From Paracamarosporium sp. OC-R06-R3 (lineage: Eukaryota; Ascomycota; Dothideomycetes; Pleosporales; Didymosphaeriaceae): a stretch of DNA of 64,000 nt. Shown one piece after another: positions 23,073-34,683 of the stretch. Location: contig JACVRA010000280.1 in assembly GCA_019828545.1 (NCBI GenBank), positions 155,332 through 219,331 on the forward strand, written 5' to 3'. Position 1 is the stretch's first letter; the number at the start of each line of letters is the position of its first letter. A program made the translations under genes and the position numbers. The notes under the pieces were generated by a model. It saw only the letters and a program-made list of their open reading frames with translations, was not told the origin of the DNA and searched no databases.

Positions 23073-23514
23073 TTTCGAATGTGAGTGCTTCCGCGGGCAG
23101 ACTCATCACGCAATATGAGACGAACAACAACAACATCGCGTGACCACGTGTGTCGGATGGATAAATATGCGGTGGCAGCTGAACATGTTGTGGTCACTGT
23201 GACGTGCAAACTACACCAAGAACGGTCGCTAGTGTTCCTGACGCGATATGCAGGGTCTTAATAGCACACGCCCGATTGGATACAATCAATTTCACTTACC
23301 TTACAGTCGATCTAAAACGCCCGAGACTCCGCCAGTCCTACCTATAATTGTCCATGTGATGGCGAGTGCCCAGATTCGTTACTCCTTGTCGCGGTCATGA
23401 CTAGTGGCAATCGTCATCCCATTTGCGCTTTGTGTAATCCATCGCCTCTAGGAATACCTGATCAAAACTGAGAGTGCAGGCAGCTCCACTGGCCCTATTA
23501 TCACAACTAATGTC
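23073..23514. promoter_or_regulatory. Divergent intergenic region
   Basis: Between the methyltransferase (-) and the haem-oxygenase-like gene (+). Contains an E-box-like CACGTG near 23143 (gaccacgtgtg). Nothing else supported. Confidence 0.3.
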
Positions 23515-25789
23515 ATGTTTATTTTACAAACTACGATAGCGATAATTATCTCGTTTCTGGCTCTCGTCGCCTACGATAAGGTCCGCACCAGATTCGCCAA
23601 GGGCAAATCAAGAAGAAAAGATGTTGAAGTTCCACCTAGTCCGACGATAGCTGGCTTCAGCGATGTCAAGTCGCCGCCTATTAATGATGGAAGTACAGCT
23701 GTTCTTCTCTCCGAGGAAGATGCGGCAGCGAACAAGGAGATAGAAACACACAAACAACTCTACTACGAGCTACACAACCTCGAACACAGCCCTGATATCC
23801 TGCCCCAGTGTCGCAGTGTACTTCTCACCCTATTATCATCTACGATTGTAAATGCCTTAGAATCTCCAGATGACACCATTCTTACCATCCAAAATTTTTC
23901 TCAAGATGGCCTAAATAGTTTCCTGAAAGCAAAGGATGACGACGTCACCAACCGTTACGAGGAATATGTTGCACGCCGCAAAGCTGGAGGCCAACGCGAG
24001 ATGTTTGCCAACAAGGATGAGGCCAAGTGGTGGCTTAAACAAGCTGCGCCGGTGAAGTACGTGGATGGCGCATGGCTCGGGCATATCAATAGGATCAGCA
24101 CACTCTTCAAGTTTCGCAAGATCACGAAGAATGCATGGCAAGTCATGTCAGAAGAGCTCGGAGATGGCGACCTCGCAAAAAAATCACGTTCATGTATATC
24201 GCGAGCTGATGAACAATATCGATGCCGGGCTCCCTCCCGCCAATTCGAAAGACTTTATCAACCCACGACATGAGCTCAACGAAGCCCGCTGCTGGAAAGC
24301 TGCAATGGCTCAGCTGCTCATCTCTTTGTTTGCTCACGAGTTCCTTCCCGAAGCACTAGGTTTCAATATGGCATACGAAAGTTTGCCTTTACCTCTACTG
24401 AAGACCATCAAAGAGCTTCGTGAAGTGCGACTCAATGTGTATTATTTCGAACTCCACATCTGTATCGACAACGCCGACACGGGCCACGCTGCCATGGCCA
24501 TGGCAACAGTAGTCAACTACATAGATCTGATAGAACAGACCGAGGGCAAAAAGGCTGCAGAGGTCGCATGGAGACGTGTCCAAGCCGGATATATCCTCGC
24601 AGAAGGCCTTCCCACCACCCCCGAAAGCACCTCGTTGAAGACTAAGAGCAACAGCGCAAACCCTTTTCCAAGATCCGAAACAGAGACAGCAGTACTTGGA
24701 ATTTTTGCCTCAAAAAGTGCAGTCGCGCATAAAATTCACTGCGATAGCCGCCTGAAAATTGGTCGCCGTTCTCTCGTAGATTGGCTCGAACCACACGCTT
24801 TCGCAAACCCCAGTTGGCAAAATGAGTTTCTGTACGATCTCGGCAACTGCAAGCCTTGGGTGATTCAAGGAAACAGTGAAAAGAGTAAGCTAGTCAGAGA
24901 GCTCTCATGGGAGGGTCGAATGTTTGGCAGCTTTACGCAGAGCGAAGTCGAGATCGTAAAGAGGTGGATCGACGAACTTGGAAAACCATTGCAAAACCCT
25001 CCATTAGACCCACAGGCGTATTTCAAGTTCACTAAGCGACCATCATCAGACCTGGTCACAGAATCAGACAGCTTGAACATCCTCGAACAATACCCCGTAC
25101 TTTCCATTGCGCAGACCATACCAGAACCAGCACGACTTCTACATGAGAATCTCTCTTACAGCCTCATCGACGAGCCCCCTACCAGGGTCAACTCACTGAA
25201 ACTCTATAACTTCCTTCCTCTCTGGTTCGCATCCACCGCTCTCCTCGAATCTCTCCCATCCGTCCCGGTCCGTGCAGCAGATACCTTCGGCTCCGCTCTA
25301 ATCCGCGTCCTCCGAGCTCAAACCGGCTTCTATATCGAAGGGCCAGGCGTTGCAGTCATGGAAGAAGTCCGACGTACCTCTTCCGGCGAGGCCCTTGGCA
25401 TCGTTGAGCTCGGTCTCAAAATGTGCGCGCATGGAGGGATAAGCAAGCCAGACAGTTTGAAAGAGGCAGTGGCGCTGGGTAGCGCGGAGTCTGCTGCGTT
25501 TGCGGAGTGGATGGTGTGGATGGGGATGCAGTGGTTGACATATAGGGATGTTTTGGTGGGGATGTCGTGGGCGTTTATGGAAGTGCATGAAGCGGTTGGA
25601 AAGCTTGATGGAGATGATGCGATGCTGGGCGAAGGTGATAGGAAGATACTGAGCGATATTGCGAAGAGGGAGAGAAACGGTCTTGAGATTTGTAGGATGG
25701 AGCTCGAGCGAGATGGGAAGCGGAGAGTGGATTTTGAGAAGGGCATATGCATTGCAAGACAAGGGCTGAAAACAAGCATTTCTGTCTGA
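23515..25789 (+). CDS. Membrane-anchored haem-oxygenase-like iron-containing redox enzyme, frameshifted at a 7-A run
   Basis: Two overlapping frames make one protein. The first (from 23515) has an N-terminal anchor (FILQTTIAIIISFLALVAY) and runs to SEELGDGDLA. The second continues with NHVHVYREL... to 25789. The change of frame coincides exactly with seven A residues at 24177-24183, and one A fewer would join them (about 757 aa). Conserved blocks of the fungal Haem_oxygenas_2-type proteins are present: APVKYVDGAWL, SEELGDGD, NHVHVYREL, LPEALGFNMAYE and YFELHICIDNADTGHAAMA, whose Glu/His/Asp residues are the expected iron ligands. A second conserved region continues to about residue 570. The substrate is unknown. 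The lesion is either a real homopolymer indel or a sequencing error. Confidence 0.8.
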
Positions 25790-26084
25790 AACATACGTAG
25801 AAAGCTGTAATAAGATGCGTCCTAGGAGACCATCTATTGAATACCGTGTATGAATGTTAAGAAAACTGAAACTTGGTGTAAATGAAGAAATAGCATTCAC
25901 TCGGGTGCCGTATCAGCTATGAAGGTCGTATTGGCTCATGTACATTGGATGAAAAGCTCTAATTAGTATCCTAACCCATAGGAAAGTTACAGTTACCTTT
26001 TGTGATTACACTAAGTTGATTATTTCTACACGGAAACATGTCAATCTACAGCACATATTCCCTGGAGCTTTTATCTCGCAATCC

Positions 26085-27478
26085 CTACAACGGAATACCC
26101 GCAATATCCACAGTCACATTCCTCACCGAACACCCTTCCACCCTTGCCGTTCCTTCAAAAACACTCCCCAACCAGTCCAACGCCCTCTGTTTCCCATTCA
26201 CGATCTCCGCAATATGACCACCTACAGTATTTCGCTGATACTGAACATCCACGCCTATTCCGCACCACCGCTCCACCAACGCATCCGTCGAATTGACAGT
26301 CGAAAACTGATCACCAATCGCCTTGTATACGAAAGTTTGCATCTGGGGCACTCCGTGATATCCCTGGTACCAATTCTTACGCGCAATCTTTTGCAAGATG
26401 GGAACGTCAAGGTCGGCGCGTCCGTTCAGGAAATACGAGAAGATGTCTTGATTTGCGTAGGTAGCGAAAGCATTAGTGATTGTGAGATTCAGATCTGCGA
26501 GAAAAGCGGTAGCGTTGTACGGGCCTGACGTCTTGAGGCGGGAGACAAGATATGCACGGGCTTCTTCGTCTTGCGTCGTAAGCCCTAGGTACGCACCGGG
26601 AATCAAACCCGCGTAGTCGCTTCCTGTCACGTTGTCCCTGGCTTCGGTAACGTTGGGCACGCATCCTCCGAGTGCCATGCCTGAGAAGCTGAGCTCGGGT
26701 GCGTATTGTTCTTGTAGTTCGGCTGCCCATTCGCTGGCTACGGATCCGCCGGAGTATCCCCACATAGCGTATTTGGTTTGAGTGTTGTTGAGGAGGAGAT
26801 TAGATGACAAAACTGCGCGGATGGAGTCGAGGGTTGCGTGGCCTTCTGTAATACCCATCAAGAAAGATGCGTTGGGGCCTTCGTGGTCGGGCATATTAAC
26901 GAACCAGCCATTTCCAAGGGCATAAGAAGTGTCGTCGTTTGTTGAACCCGCGCCGAATCTGCACACGTGATGTGGATTAGTTGCCAGTTAAATGAGATCA
27001 TCCAATTTGATTAGAGAGACATGCAGGAACCGGTGGGGGCTACATACGCTGGCTGCGCGAATTCATAGTAAATTGCATGGCTAGGACTTGCGTCCAGCCA
27101 AACAGAATTATACGGAATCTGGATCGAGAGCAGCGATGTTTGCGATGAATTGGCCTTGGACGTGGCGTTCTGGAACGGAACGAACAAGGTCGTGACTGCG
27201 AACGAAGGTTTGTAATTTGAATCAGTAGTTCGGTATACAATGTGGTATACAGCTGAGGAGTTCGCGACTACAGTCGTAATATTGCCGGGAGCATGGCGGA
27301 CGCGAAGTACAGTCCCGGGCGCTGTCTTCTCGAATCCTTCGGGCGCAGAGTAGAAGGGATCACGACTGGGTGGTAGAGGTTCTGACGATGAATACGGTTG
27401 TATCTGTAATGACGACGCTGCGATGCTGTATGGCGCCGTGAAGCACGCCAGTGCCGCAAGAATTCGGGATGAAAGCAT
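26085..27478 (-). CDS. Secretory lipase (LIP family)
   Basis: Exons 27478-27048 and 26958-26085 (89-nt intron) give 434 aa. The signal peptide is MLSSRILAALACFTAPYSIAA. The start at 27478 is the first ATG of the frame. The mature part shows the family block PFYSAPEGFEKTAPGTVLRVR near residue 45, and the nucleophile elbow MWGYSGGSVASEWAAE (GYSGG Ser). The acid and His are expected in the C-terminal half, where AIGDQFSTVNSTDALVERWC and NTVGGHIAEIVNG match the usual Asp and His blocks. Several N-glycosylation sequons support secretion. It probably hydrolyses triacylglycerols or other esters outside the cell. The gene is convergent with the haem-oxygenase-like gene. Confidence 0.9.
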
Positions 27479-28396
27479 ATCGACCAAGACTTATCGTAGG
27501 ATCGATGAGAAATGACAGCAGCTCTACCTATACAACCCTTCCGCCAGACGATCATTTATACCCAAACACAAGTCTCTAGGCACCGATCCATGCTCCATCG
27601 ACATCATCCGCCTAACGCCGATATGAGATCGTTTAATTTGATCCTTGTTCATGTTTATGAGTAAGAAAATAGCTGGCGTATTGCGCTCACCGCGCTACTT
27701 TAACCAAACTTCGTATACCCTGACCTACTAGGAACTACGCTAACCTCACGTCGTATCACGTGCGATTCGCCGCACTGTGAGGCTGGAATCTTACAATTAT
27801 TGTGGAGACTTGAATACACATGCGGGCAAGTTCAGCCTTAAGCTTAGATGACAGGATTCGAGGCGAATGAGCTAACGTAGGCAAAAAAGGTGCAATTCCA
27901 AACAGGTCTTGGAACCTCGGCGTTTAGCACGACTATTTCAGAAGTTCCATAGGTTCGCTGCGTACTCGTCTTTTACGTTCGGTCCCGAGTGGCGTTCGAG
28001 TTCCATACTCGGACCCGAATTGTGGATGTGGTCATTCCATAGAAACGACGGTGGAGAATCGATTCTAGAGAGATTCGGAGCTAGTACGAATTAGGATTAA
28101 TACTGTTATGTAATATGAATCCTGCGTCACTGCGTTGTACAACGAGGGCCTTCGACGACGCTCTGTATCTACCTGTATTTTTCAACCGGAAGAGCGAAGG
28201 GTCTACAAATCTTTCATTACCTATGGTGGTAAGCTCTTGATGTTCGTGAAAAGTCATTGAAGACACGTCGCACCCTCAATGACGTGATTAGTAGCGCCGC
28301 CGTATCAGCTCTCAGAAGGATGACGGGGCGTTTCTGCAACCTTGATCGCCAACAGTTCGTCTGTCACCGTAGCCTCATCGTAAACGCTCTCTATCG
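27479..28396. other. Intergenic, divergent promoters of lipase and SDR
   Basis: About 900 nt with no supported gene. It should hold the promoters of the lipase (-) and the SDR at 28397 (+). Confidence 0.4.
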
Positions 28397-29176
28397 ATGG
28401 CGCGCATATTCATAACAGGTTCCTCCGACGGTCTCGGGTCCACCGTTGCCCAACGCCTTGTAGCTCGCGGTCACTCCGTTGTTCTCCACGCCCGCAATGC
28501 CCAACGCGCCGACGACGCGACAGCCGCGTGTCCTGGCGCCGAAACCGTCGTAATAGGTGACCTTTCCAGCATCACTGACACCAAGAAGCTCAGCGACGAC
28601 GTAAACAAGCTCGGCACCTTCGACTGCGTTATCCACAATGCAGGCCTCTTTCGCGATCCGTACAGAAAAACAGCAGATGGCATACTCGCGCTCGCAGCCG
28701 TTAACACTCTCGCACCGTATCTCCTTACATGCTTGATCAATCGCCCGAAGAGGCTGGTCTTCGTATCGAGCGATATGCATCAGAGCGGCGACGGTAGCTT
28801 AGAGGACATACTATGGCAACAACGCGGGGAGCAAGATTACGATTACATCAAGGCATATCGCGCGAGCAAGGTGCATAACGTAATGTTTGCAAAAGCATTT
28901 GGGCGGAGGTGGCCACACCTGAAGAGCAATGTGCTCGACCCAGGTTGGGTACCAACTAAGATGGGTGGAGCGCATGCGAGCGGAGATATCGAGGCGGCGG
29001 TAGCTACGTACATTATGTTGGCGGAAGGAGAAGAAAAGGATGCGCAACGAAGTGGTATCTATTACAATCCTGGGCCGAAAGAAGGGCAAGCGCAGGCTAT
29101 TACGGACGATGAGAAGGCACAAGAGAGGTTGCTAGAGATATGCGCAGATTTCACGGGCGTGCAGGTACCTGCATGA
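28397..29176 (+). CDS. Short-chain dehydrogenase/reductase (retinol-dehydrogenase-like)
   Basis: Single exon, 259 aa, no signal peptide. Classical SDR motifs: IFITGSSDGLGSTVA (TGxxxGxG) at residues 4-18, HARNAQRADDA (an Arg favouring NADP), CVIHNAGLF (NAG), VFVSSDMH (catalytic Ser) and YRASKVHN (YxxxK). DPGWVPTKMGG follows, as in retinol-dehydrogenase-like and WW-domain-oxidoreductase-like SDRs. It probably reduces or oxidises a small hydrophobic carbonyl or alcohol. Nothing in the context assigns a pathway. Confidence 0.87.
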   Translation: MARIFITGSSDGLGSTVAQRLVARGHSVVLHARNAQRADDATAACPGAETVVIGDLSSITDTKKLSDDVNKLGTFDCVIHNAGLFRDPYRKTADGILALAAVNTLAPYLLTCLINRPKRLVFVSSDMHQSGDGSLEDILWQQRGEQDYDYIKAYRASKVHNVMFAKAFGRRWPHLKSNVLDPGWVPTKMGGAHASGDIEAAVATYIMLAEGEEKDAQRSGIYYNPGPKEGQAQAITDDEKAQERLLEICADFTGVQVPA

Positions 29177-29841
29177 AGTAGAGAAGAAATATGCAGATTG
29201 TGTGCACATTCGCGAAAGTTATGAGATATTCTTGAAAGCTTCGTTCTCCAACATTCACTTCATTCCTTGCTGTGAAGCGTCAGGAACATGTTGAGGGTAA
29301 AAACCGGGTGTCGACTTCACAGAGCTCAGCGTGTTTGAAATTGTACATTATTGATGAAAGCACTGAAGTCACGCCATGGAACGATTTATTCGAAGATTTC
29401 CCATTACAGCTCGAAACCTTCGTCTCTTGAGATCACAAAAGACAGACATATGGATTATATTGGACCATGGTTTACACCAATGAACAGCGGGTGTATACGA
29501 ATAGCGGGTCTAGGATCGCTAGCCTCTAAGTGGTCTTTTGCTAGGCATTTCCCCTGCGAAGGAATCGCGCTACATTCCCGAACTTTTTGTACCTCTGCGC
29601 TCAACTTGGGGTCAAACGAAAGACTCACTTATTAGGCCATTGAGCCTTTGCAACTCGACCTTGTAAAGCCGGCTTAATCAACGTTCCGATACTCCCGGAG
29701 TAGTGTCACAGACGCCACCTCGAGGTTGATCCTTATCCCAGTGAGACACTGAATGACTACCCCGCCATTCGCACAATTAACTTCTTACACGAAAGCAAAT
29801 ACCCTGGGAAGCTCTGTTGTCAACATTGGTTTTGTACTACC
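29177..29841. other. Intergenic, no gene recognised
   Basis: 3' flank of the SDR and 5' flank of the paraoxonase-like gene. One ORF of 94 codons (29351-29635) has no recognisable feature and is not called. Confidence 0.4.
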
Positions 29842-31323
29842 ATGTTTCGCGGTCTGTTCATCTTCGGTTCTACCACTGCAGTATTCGGTGCGGTATTCTG
29901 GGAATTTGTACTGAAAGATATTTTGTACGTCTCTCTCGGCATAGGTCGGGCGATTCAAACAATCGATGAGTTTCCGTATACATGTCGCGCAATAACAGAC
30001 GAAAGATTGACCGGTTGTGAGGATCTGTGGCTGGACGACCAAGAGAGAATGTAACAGTGCCCGCTACACTTTCCAAATTCCCACCAAAGCTAACGTATGT
30101 AGATTGTATGCCGCATGCGCAACTACCAAAGGTCGACTTGCATGGAATCAAGCGTGAGCCTCGCTCCCATCTTCCCTTCCTCGAATCCTACTAATAAGCG
30201 CCCAGACTGGGTATACTGAACATCTCCGCACGTCGACCATCCGGCACAGAGTTCCTCGCGCTATCTATAGACACCGTACTCCCTAACGGTTCCTTCCCTG
30301 TTCGCCCAATCACATTGGACAACTACATTTCTCCGACTGGCGACTCCTCCGCCGACTTCCTTGGCTTCGATGGCGAAATCATCAACGAACACACCGTGCA
30401 CTTTTACCTTGTCAATGAACGTCCGCCGGTCGATGCGCAAGGCAAGCACATCGATGCAAGTAAGATCGGCGCAAACACTACAATCGAAGTATTTGAGCAC
30501 ACCCGAGGAAAGACCAACATGAAGCATCTACGAACTGTGTATGCGCCAGAGGAAATATACACACCTAACAATGTAGCGGCTCTAGGCAGCGGAGCATTCG
30601 TGGTGACGAACGATCACTCGAAACATTTGGGCTGGGTGAGTACAACACATTCTTTATCCCCAAAGCCACCCAAAACCTAAGAGAGTACAGCGTAAAGAAC
30701 TTGACTCGTACATCGGCGGCGGGGGCGTGACTTACTGCTCTCCCGACTCTACTTGCGTTGCTGTTACGCCGCCCCGGACGTTCAAAATGCCCAATGGCTT
30801 GGCCCGCGGCGCGGATGATCTGATATATGTTCCGTCTACTATGGGTGGCACAATTTCCGTGTACTCTCTCACGCCTTTGCTTGAAGCTCCTAATGCTGCG
30901 CCTATTGTCACCCTTGTCGAAACTATCAATGTCGGCATGCCGCTTGACAACCTGGCACATGATGTGAATGGCGACCTTTGGGTCCCAGGATTCCCGGATG
31001 GTATAGCAGGGATAAAGTGGATGCAGGATCCAGTATGTTTCTGTTTACGAAAGGTCTAGTCGGGTATTCTGATGCAGATTTAGGAGAAAGCTAGAATGCC
31101 AGGAACAGTGTGGAGGGTTAGAAAGGTGCAGGGGAAGTACGAATTGGAGAAGGTCCTTGAGGATGCCGAGGCGAAGATTTTGAATGGAATTACTACGGTG
31201 AGGCATGATGTTAAAACGGGACGGCTGTTTATGGGAGGTGCGTTTTATGAGTCTCGAACTTGGGTAATGCTGACATGCACAGCTGCAATAAATGATCTCG
31301 TGGTCTGCGATCAGAACGCGTGA
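29842..31323 (+). CDS. Paraoxonase/arylesterase-like six-bladed beta-propeller, membrane-anchored
   Basis: Six exons: 29842-30050, 30103-30153, 30206-30635, 30691-31032, 31084-31237, 31283-31323. They give 408 aa, all junctions GT-AG and in frame. The N-terminal hydrophobic segment (GLFIFGSTTAVFGAVFWEFVL) acts as an anchor, as in mammalian PON enzymes. GCEDLWLDDQ near 61 matches the PON block with the Ca-binding Glu/Asp. NTTIEVFEHTRG, PNNVAALGSGAFVVTNDHS (Ca-ligand Asn, then Asn-Asp-His) and MPNGLA (Asn) follow in the expected order, then MPLDNLAHDVNGDLWV. Likely a Ca-dependent lactonase or aryl esterase in the secretory route. It lies at the left edge of the metabolite cluster but has no copy of the cluster palindrome. 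Confidence 0.85.
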
Positions 31324-32248
31324 GGTTGGTATAAGACGCTTTGGGGATACGCAATCAAAATCCAACAAGATTAAGTATCCTTGTATTTGACGATGGGAGT
31401 CTTGGTACTTTTTCCATAATAAGTAAATGTTACCACCTTTGACATCACAAAATGTATGCTTGTTTTTCGTGACATATACGTAATTTTCCCCGCGATGACG
31501 AACGTATTCCATATATCTGCGATGTTGAAGTGGGGCTAGGGCATAATGGTAGCGAGGCAAATACCTTCTTACACTGGTTGCAGAGACAGCAGTTGCGCAA
31601 GAGCAAGCTCATGCATGTCACGGTCATTCCATAGCCTTCCAAGACCATCTCATCTACACTTACTAATTCTTAATTTCTCTCTCAATCGACCAATGAGACT
31701 TATACCCCCAGAAAGTGTCTCCTCGGATACGAACTACTGGACATCCCGGTAGTCCCCACACCAGCGCCTTGACGGCAGTCCTAGACCTAAGAGAAGCCAC
31801 CTGTTGATGCGAACCATGCCCACGACCAATAGCTTTGACCATTAATCTTACATCACAACTAGTTAGCTCTAACAATTGCTAAGGATAAAGGAGATTACGT
31901 GATCTACCTACGTCCCATGTCTGTAGTTATAGTCAGCTGAGGTACACACCGTTTGGGCACGTGCACTAAATGATAGACGTTTATAGTGACCGTCGATGTC
32001 GTAACATTGCGTTGGTGTTTGTGTATCTTCACATCGAGCTACATTACAACGTGGCAACAGTGACCCGGAAGTGATGGCGACTATTTCATAGCAGCTCATG
32101 TACCTTCGCATGTCCCCCATATTTCTATAACTTCCAACCATCAACCCATTATAAAGTCCCCCACCTCGCATATTGCCATCATGTTCTCCGCACCCACTTC
32201 TGCAACCTACCAAGGCTGCCCACTCTCAATCCGGAGACAGTCAGCATA
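31324..32248. other. Intergenic between convergent genes, left border of the cluster
   Basis: About 925 nt between the paraoxonase-like gene (+) and the MFS exporter (-). No coding region supported. No copy of the cluster palindrome. Confidence 0.4.
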
Positions 32249-34255
32249 TCACGCTGGCGGCTCAGATAGTTTACCATTGCTGTCCGTGGCGTCTTGCTCC
32301 GCCCGTTCTTTCGCCGCATTGATAGCCTTGAGATCATGCCGTTTGTTCAGAAATGCAGTCACCAGCGTCATCCCCCCCATGGCAATGGCAAATGCAAACG
32401 CCTTCTTCAGGCCATCCATGTACACCCTCAAGACGCCAGCGAGCTCCTCGCCCGAAAACGCCCGCTCGAGGTCCGCTGCTCCCGTGAAGATGACCCTCCC
32501 CGGCGCCACGGATGGCGCGACCGCAGCGAGCCGTTTGATCATCGTGTTGCTGAGAATCGACTGTGCGGCCGAAATCGCAAGGGACCCCCCCAGCGTCTGC
32601 GCAAAAAGTATCATCCCCGTCGCCGAGGAGATATCCTCGGGCCGCATCAGCGCCTGCGCTGCAATCGTAGGAACCTGGATCCCGAGCCCGAAGCCGATGC
32701 CCGCAACCACCTGGTATCCGATCCACTTCTCGTGGGGGGTTCCGATGTCCATCGTATAGAGGAGGGCAGCGCCGGCGGTATTCAGAACACCGCTGAGCAT
32801 CATGATGGGCACATGGTGGCCGAGCGCGGAGATGACGCCGCCCGCGATGACGGTGCCGACGGTCATGCTGAGGACGGTTGGGATCGTCCGCACGCCCGAG
32901 TTCCCCGCCGACACGCCGTCGACCGTCTGGAAGTAAATGGGCATGTAGAAGACGACGACCCACGACGAGGCCGCGAGGAAGAATATGTACGCCATGCCCG
33001 CCCATATCGTGCGGTCTTTTAGCAGCCGCGATACCAGCATCGCGCGTTCCCCCAAATACACTTGCACGCCGGCGAATACCAGGAAGAGCGATATGGAGCC
33101 GCAGAGCAGGCCGATGACCATGGAGGAATTCCACGCGTAGGTTATCCCGGCTCGTTGGAGCGCGAGGAGATAGCATAGCACGGAACACATGATGCTCGCA
33201 ATGCCGAGGATGTCAAGGTTGGCCAACTTCTCGCGGATGGTGGCGTCTGTGGGCCTCGCTGCCTCTGGGGCTTGGAAGAAGAGTGCCAGGATTAGGGCGC
33301 ACGCGCCGCCGATGGGGAGGTTGATGTAGAAACCTGCCAGCAACCACGGTTAGATGTTTCTCACGAGGAAGGGCAAACGGGTAGCAAATTGTCCGACGAA
33401 GAGGATGGGACTCACACCACCGCCACGACACGTGTGAAGTGAAGAGGCCGCCGAAGAGCGGGCCCGCCACGCTGGCGACACCCCAAGAACCGCCCGCGAA
33501 CCCGGTATACGCGGCGCGCTTCTCTGGCCGCGCGATGAACGGGATCATGGTGAAAGAACCTGAGAAGATGCCGCCACCGCCCAGACCGGCGATGGCGCGG
33601 CCGACGATGAGAGTCGTATCGTTCTGTGCGACGGCTGCGGCGGGCAGAGAGAGGTCAGCATGTTGCTTAATTTGCGAGTTGCAGCGGATGAGCAGTGCTC
33701 ATGGCTGCCTTTCGTTCATACATGTGGAGAGCGGCTAAGAAAAAGACACACCGCATATCAGGCTCCCGAGCTCGAAGACCACGATGGACCCAAGGTAGGT
33801 CCACTTCAACGGAAAATACTTGTACATCTTGCCCCAGGCGGACTGGAAGCTTGCTAGCGTGAGGAGGAACGCGCTTCCGTACCAGCCTACCGACTCGATG
33901 CTTCTGAATTCGTCAGTGATCTGGGGGATCGCTGTCGATACGATCATCTGCCGGGGAGTAGCTAGTTAGTACATTTTACATGTAGACTGTGGGAATGGAG
34001 AGGGGGAGAGGGGGTTGATGGCTAGTTCGCCGCAAGTGATACGCATACCATGTCCAATGATATCAGAAAGAGGGCGAGGCACAGCGCAGTCAATATGAGA
34101 AATACTCTGATGCCTGTGGGATATTCATGGCCATTTCTCTTCTGCGCGGCCGTGATTCTCGTCTCGTTTTCATGCTCCGTAGCTCCTTCGAGACGCACTT
34201 GTCCGGATGGTGTCTTCTCGTCCGCAGCAGGCGCAAAGGAAGGTGACGACGACAT
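32249..34255 (-). CDS. MFS multidrug/toxin exporter, 14-TM DHA2 type
   Basis: Exons 34255-34049, 33947-33752, 33634-33416, 33333-32249 give 568 aa with all junctions in frame. A hydrophilic 45-residue N-terminus precedes the first span. Family motifs: [18 protein letters not shown] (DHA2 motif with LD..IVSTAIP), [43 protein letters not shown] and [14 protein letters not shown]. Fourteen spans fit fungal DHA14 exporters for polyketide and non-ribosomal products (TRI12-like). It is divergent from the enoyl reductase, and the shared 428-nt intergenic region contains a cluster palindrome 189 nt upstream of its ATG. Likely exports the cluster product across the plasma membrane. Confidence 0.9.
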
Positions 34256-34683
34256 TGTGCCAACACTGTAGAAAGCGACAATATCAAGGGACATCAGAAG
34301 GGGATGGGAACGTCCAGGCTGTTTGCGTGAAACGTAGCTTTTCTGATGGCGGGGCAAAGAGTAGCATGCTAGGACCTGCACGGGGCCTCGTACATTCGAA
34401 AAGCTACCCTTTCTAGAGAGGCGCGTCGTGGTTATTTGGTCGCGCCGAACATTCGGCCTTGCGGCGGGAGCGCGTGACCACCCGAGCGATGAGACAGGCA
34501 CACGACCGAACCATCGGAACCACCCAGGGCACCGAGTGCAGAGGCGAAGACATTCATCCGACCATGGTTGCCAGAGCCCCGGTCTAATCCACGGCGCTAA
34601 ATCAAGAAGCAATGTGTTTTGCTATATGCGTTGCCTGCACCTGAACCGACCTCTATGTACCTCCTCCGCTCCACTACCTCCTC
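34256..34683. promoter_or_regulatory. Bidirectional promoter MFS / enoyl reductase
   Basis: Holds one perfect CCGAANNTTCGG palindrome at 34445-34456. Eight nt after it is GCGGGAGCGCGT (34464-34475), which recurs with one change (GCGGGAGCACGT) at 44944-44955 in the PKS-NRPS promoter. Confidence 0.65.
34445..34456. promoter_or_regulatory. Cluster palindrome copy 1, CCGAACATTCGG
   Basis: Inverted repeat CCGAA-N2-TTCGG, equivalently everted CCG-N6-CGG half sites, as bound by dimeric Zn2Cys6 regulators. It lies 189 nt from the MFS start and 227 nt from the enoyl reductase start. Binding by the cluster regulator is inferred. Confidence 0.7.

Noticed and set aside
29351..29635. 94-codon ORF between SDR and paraoxonase-like gene
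   Set aside because: No domain, signal peptide or splice continuity.
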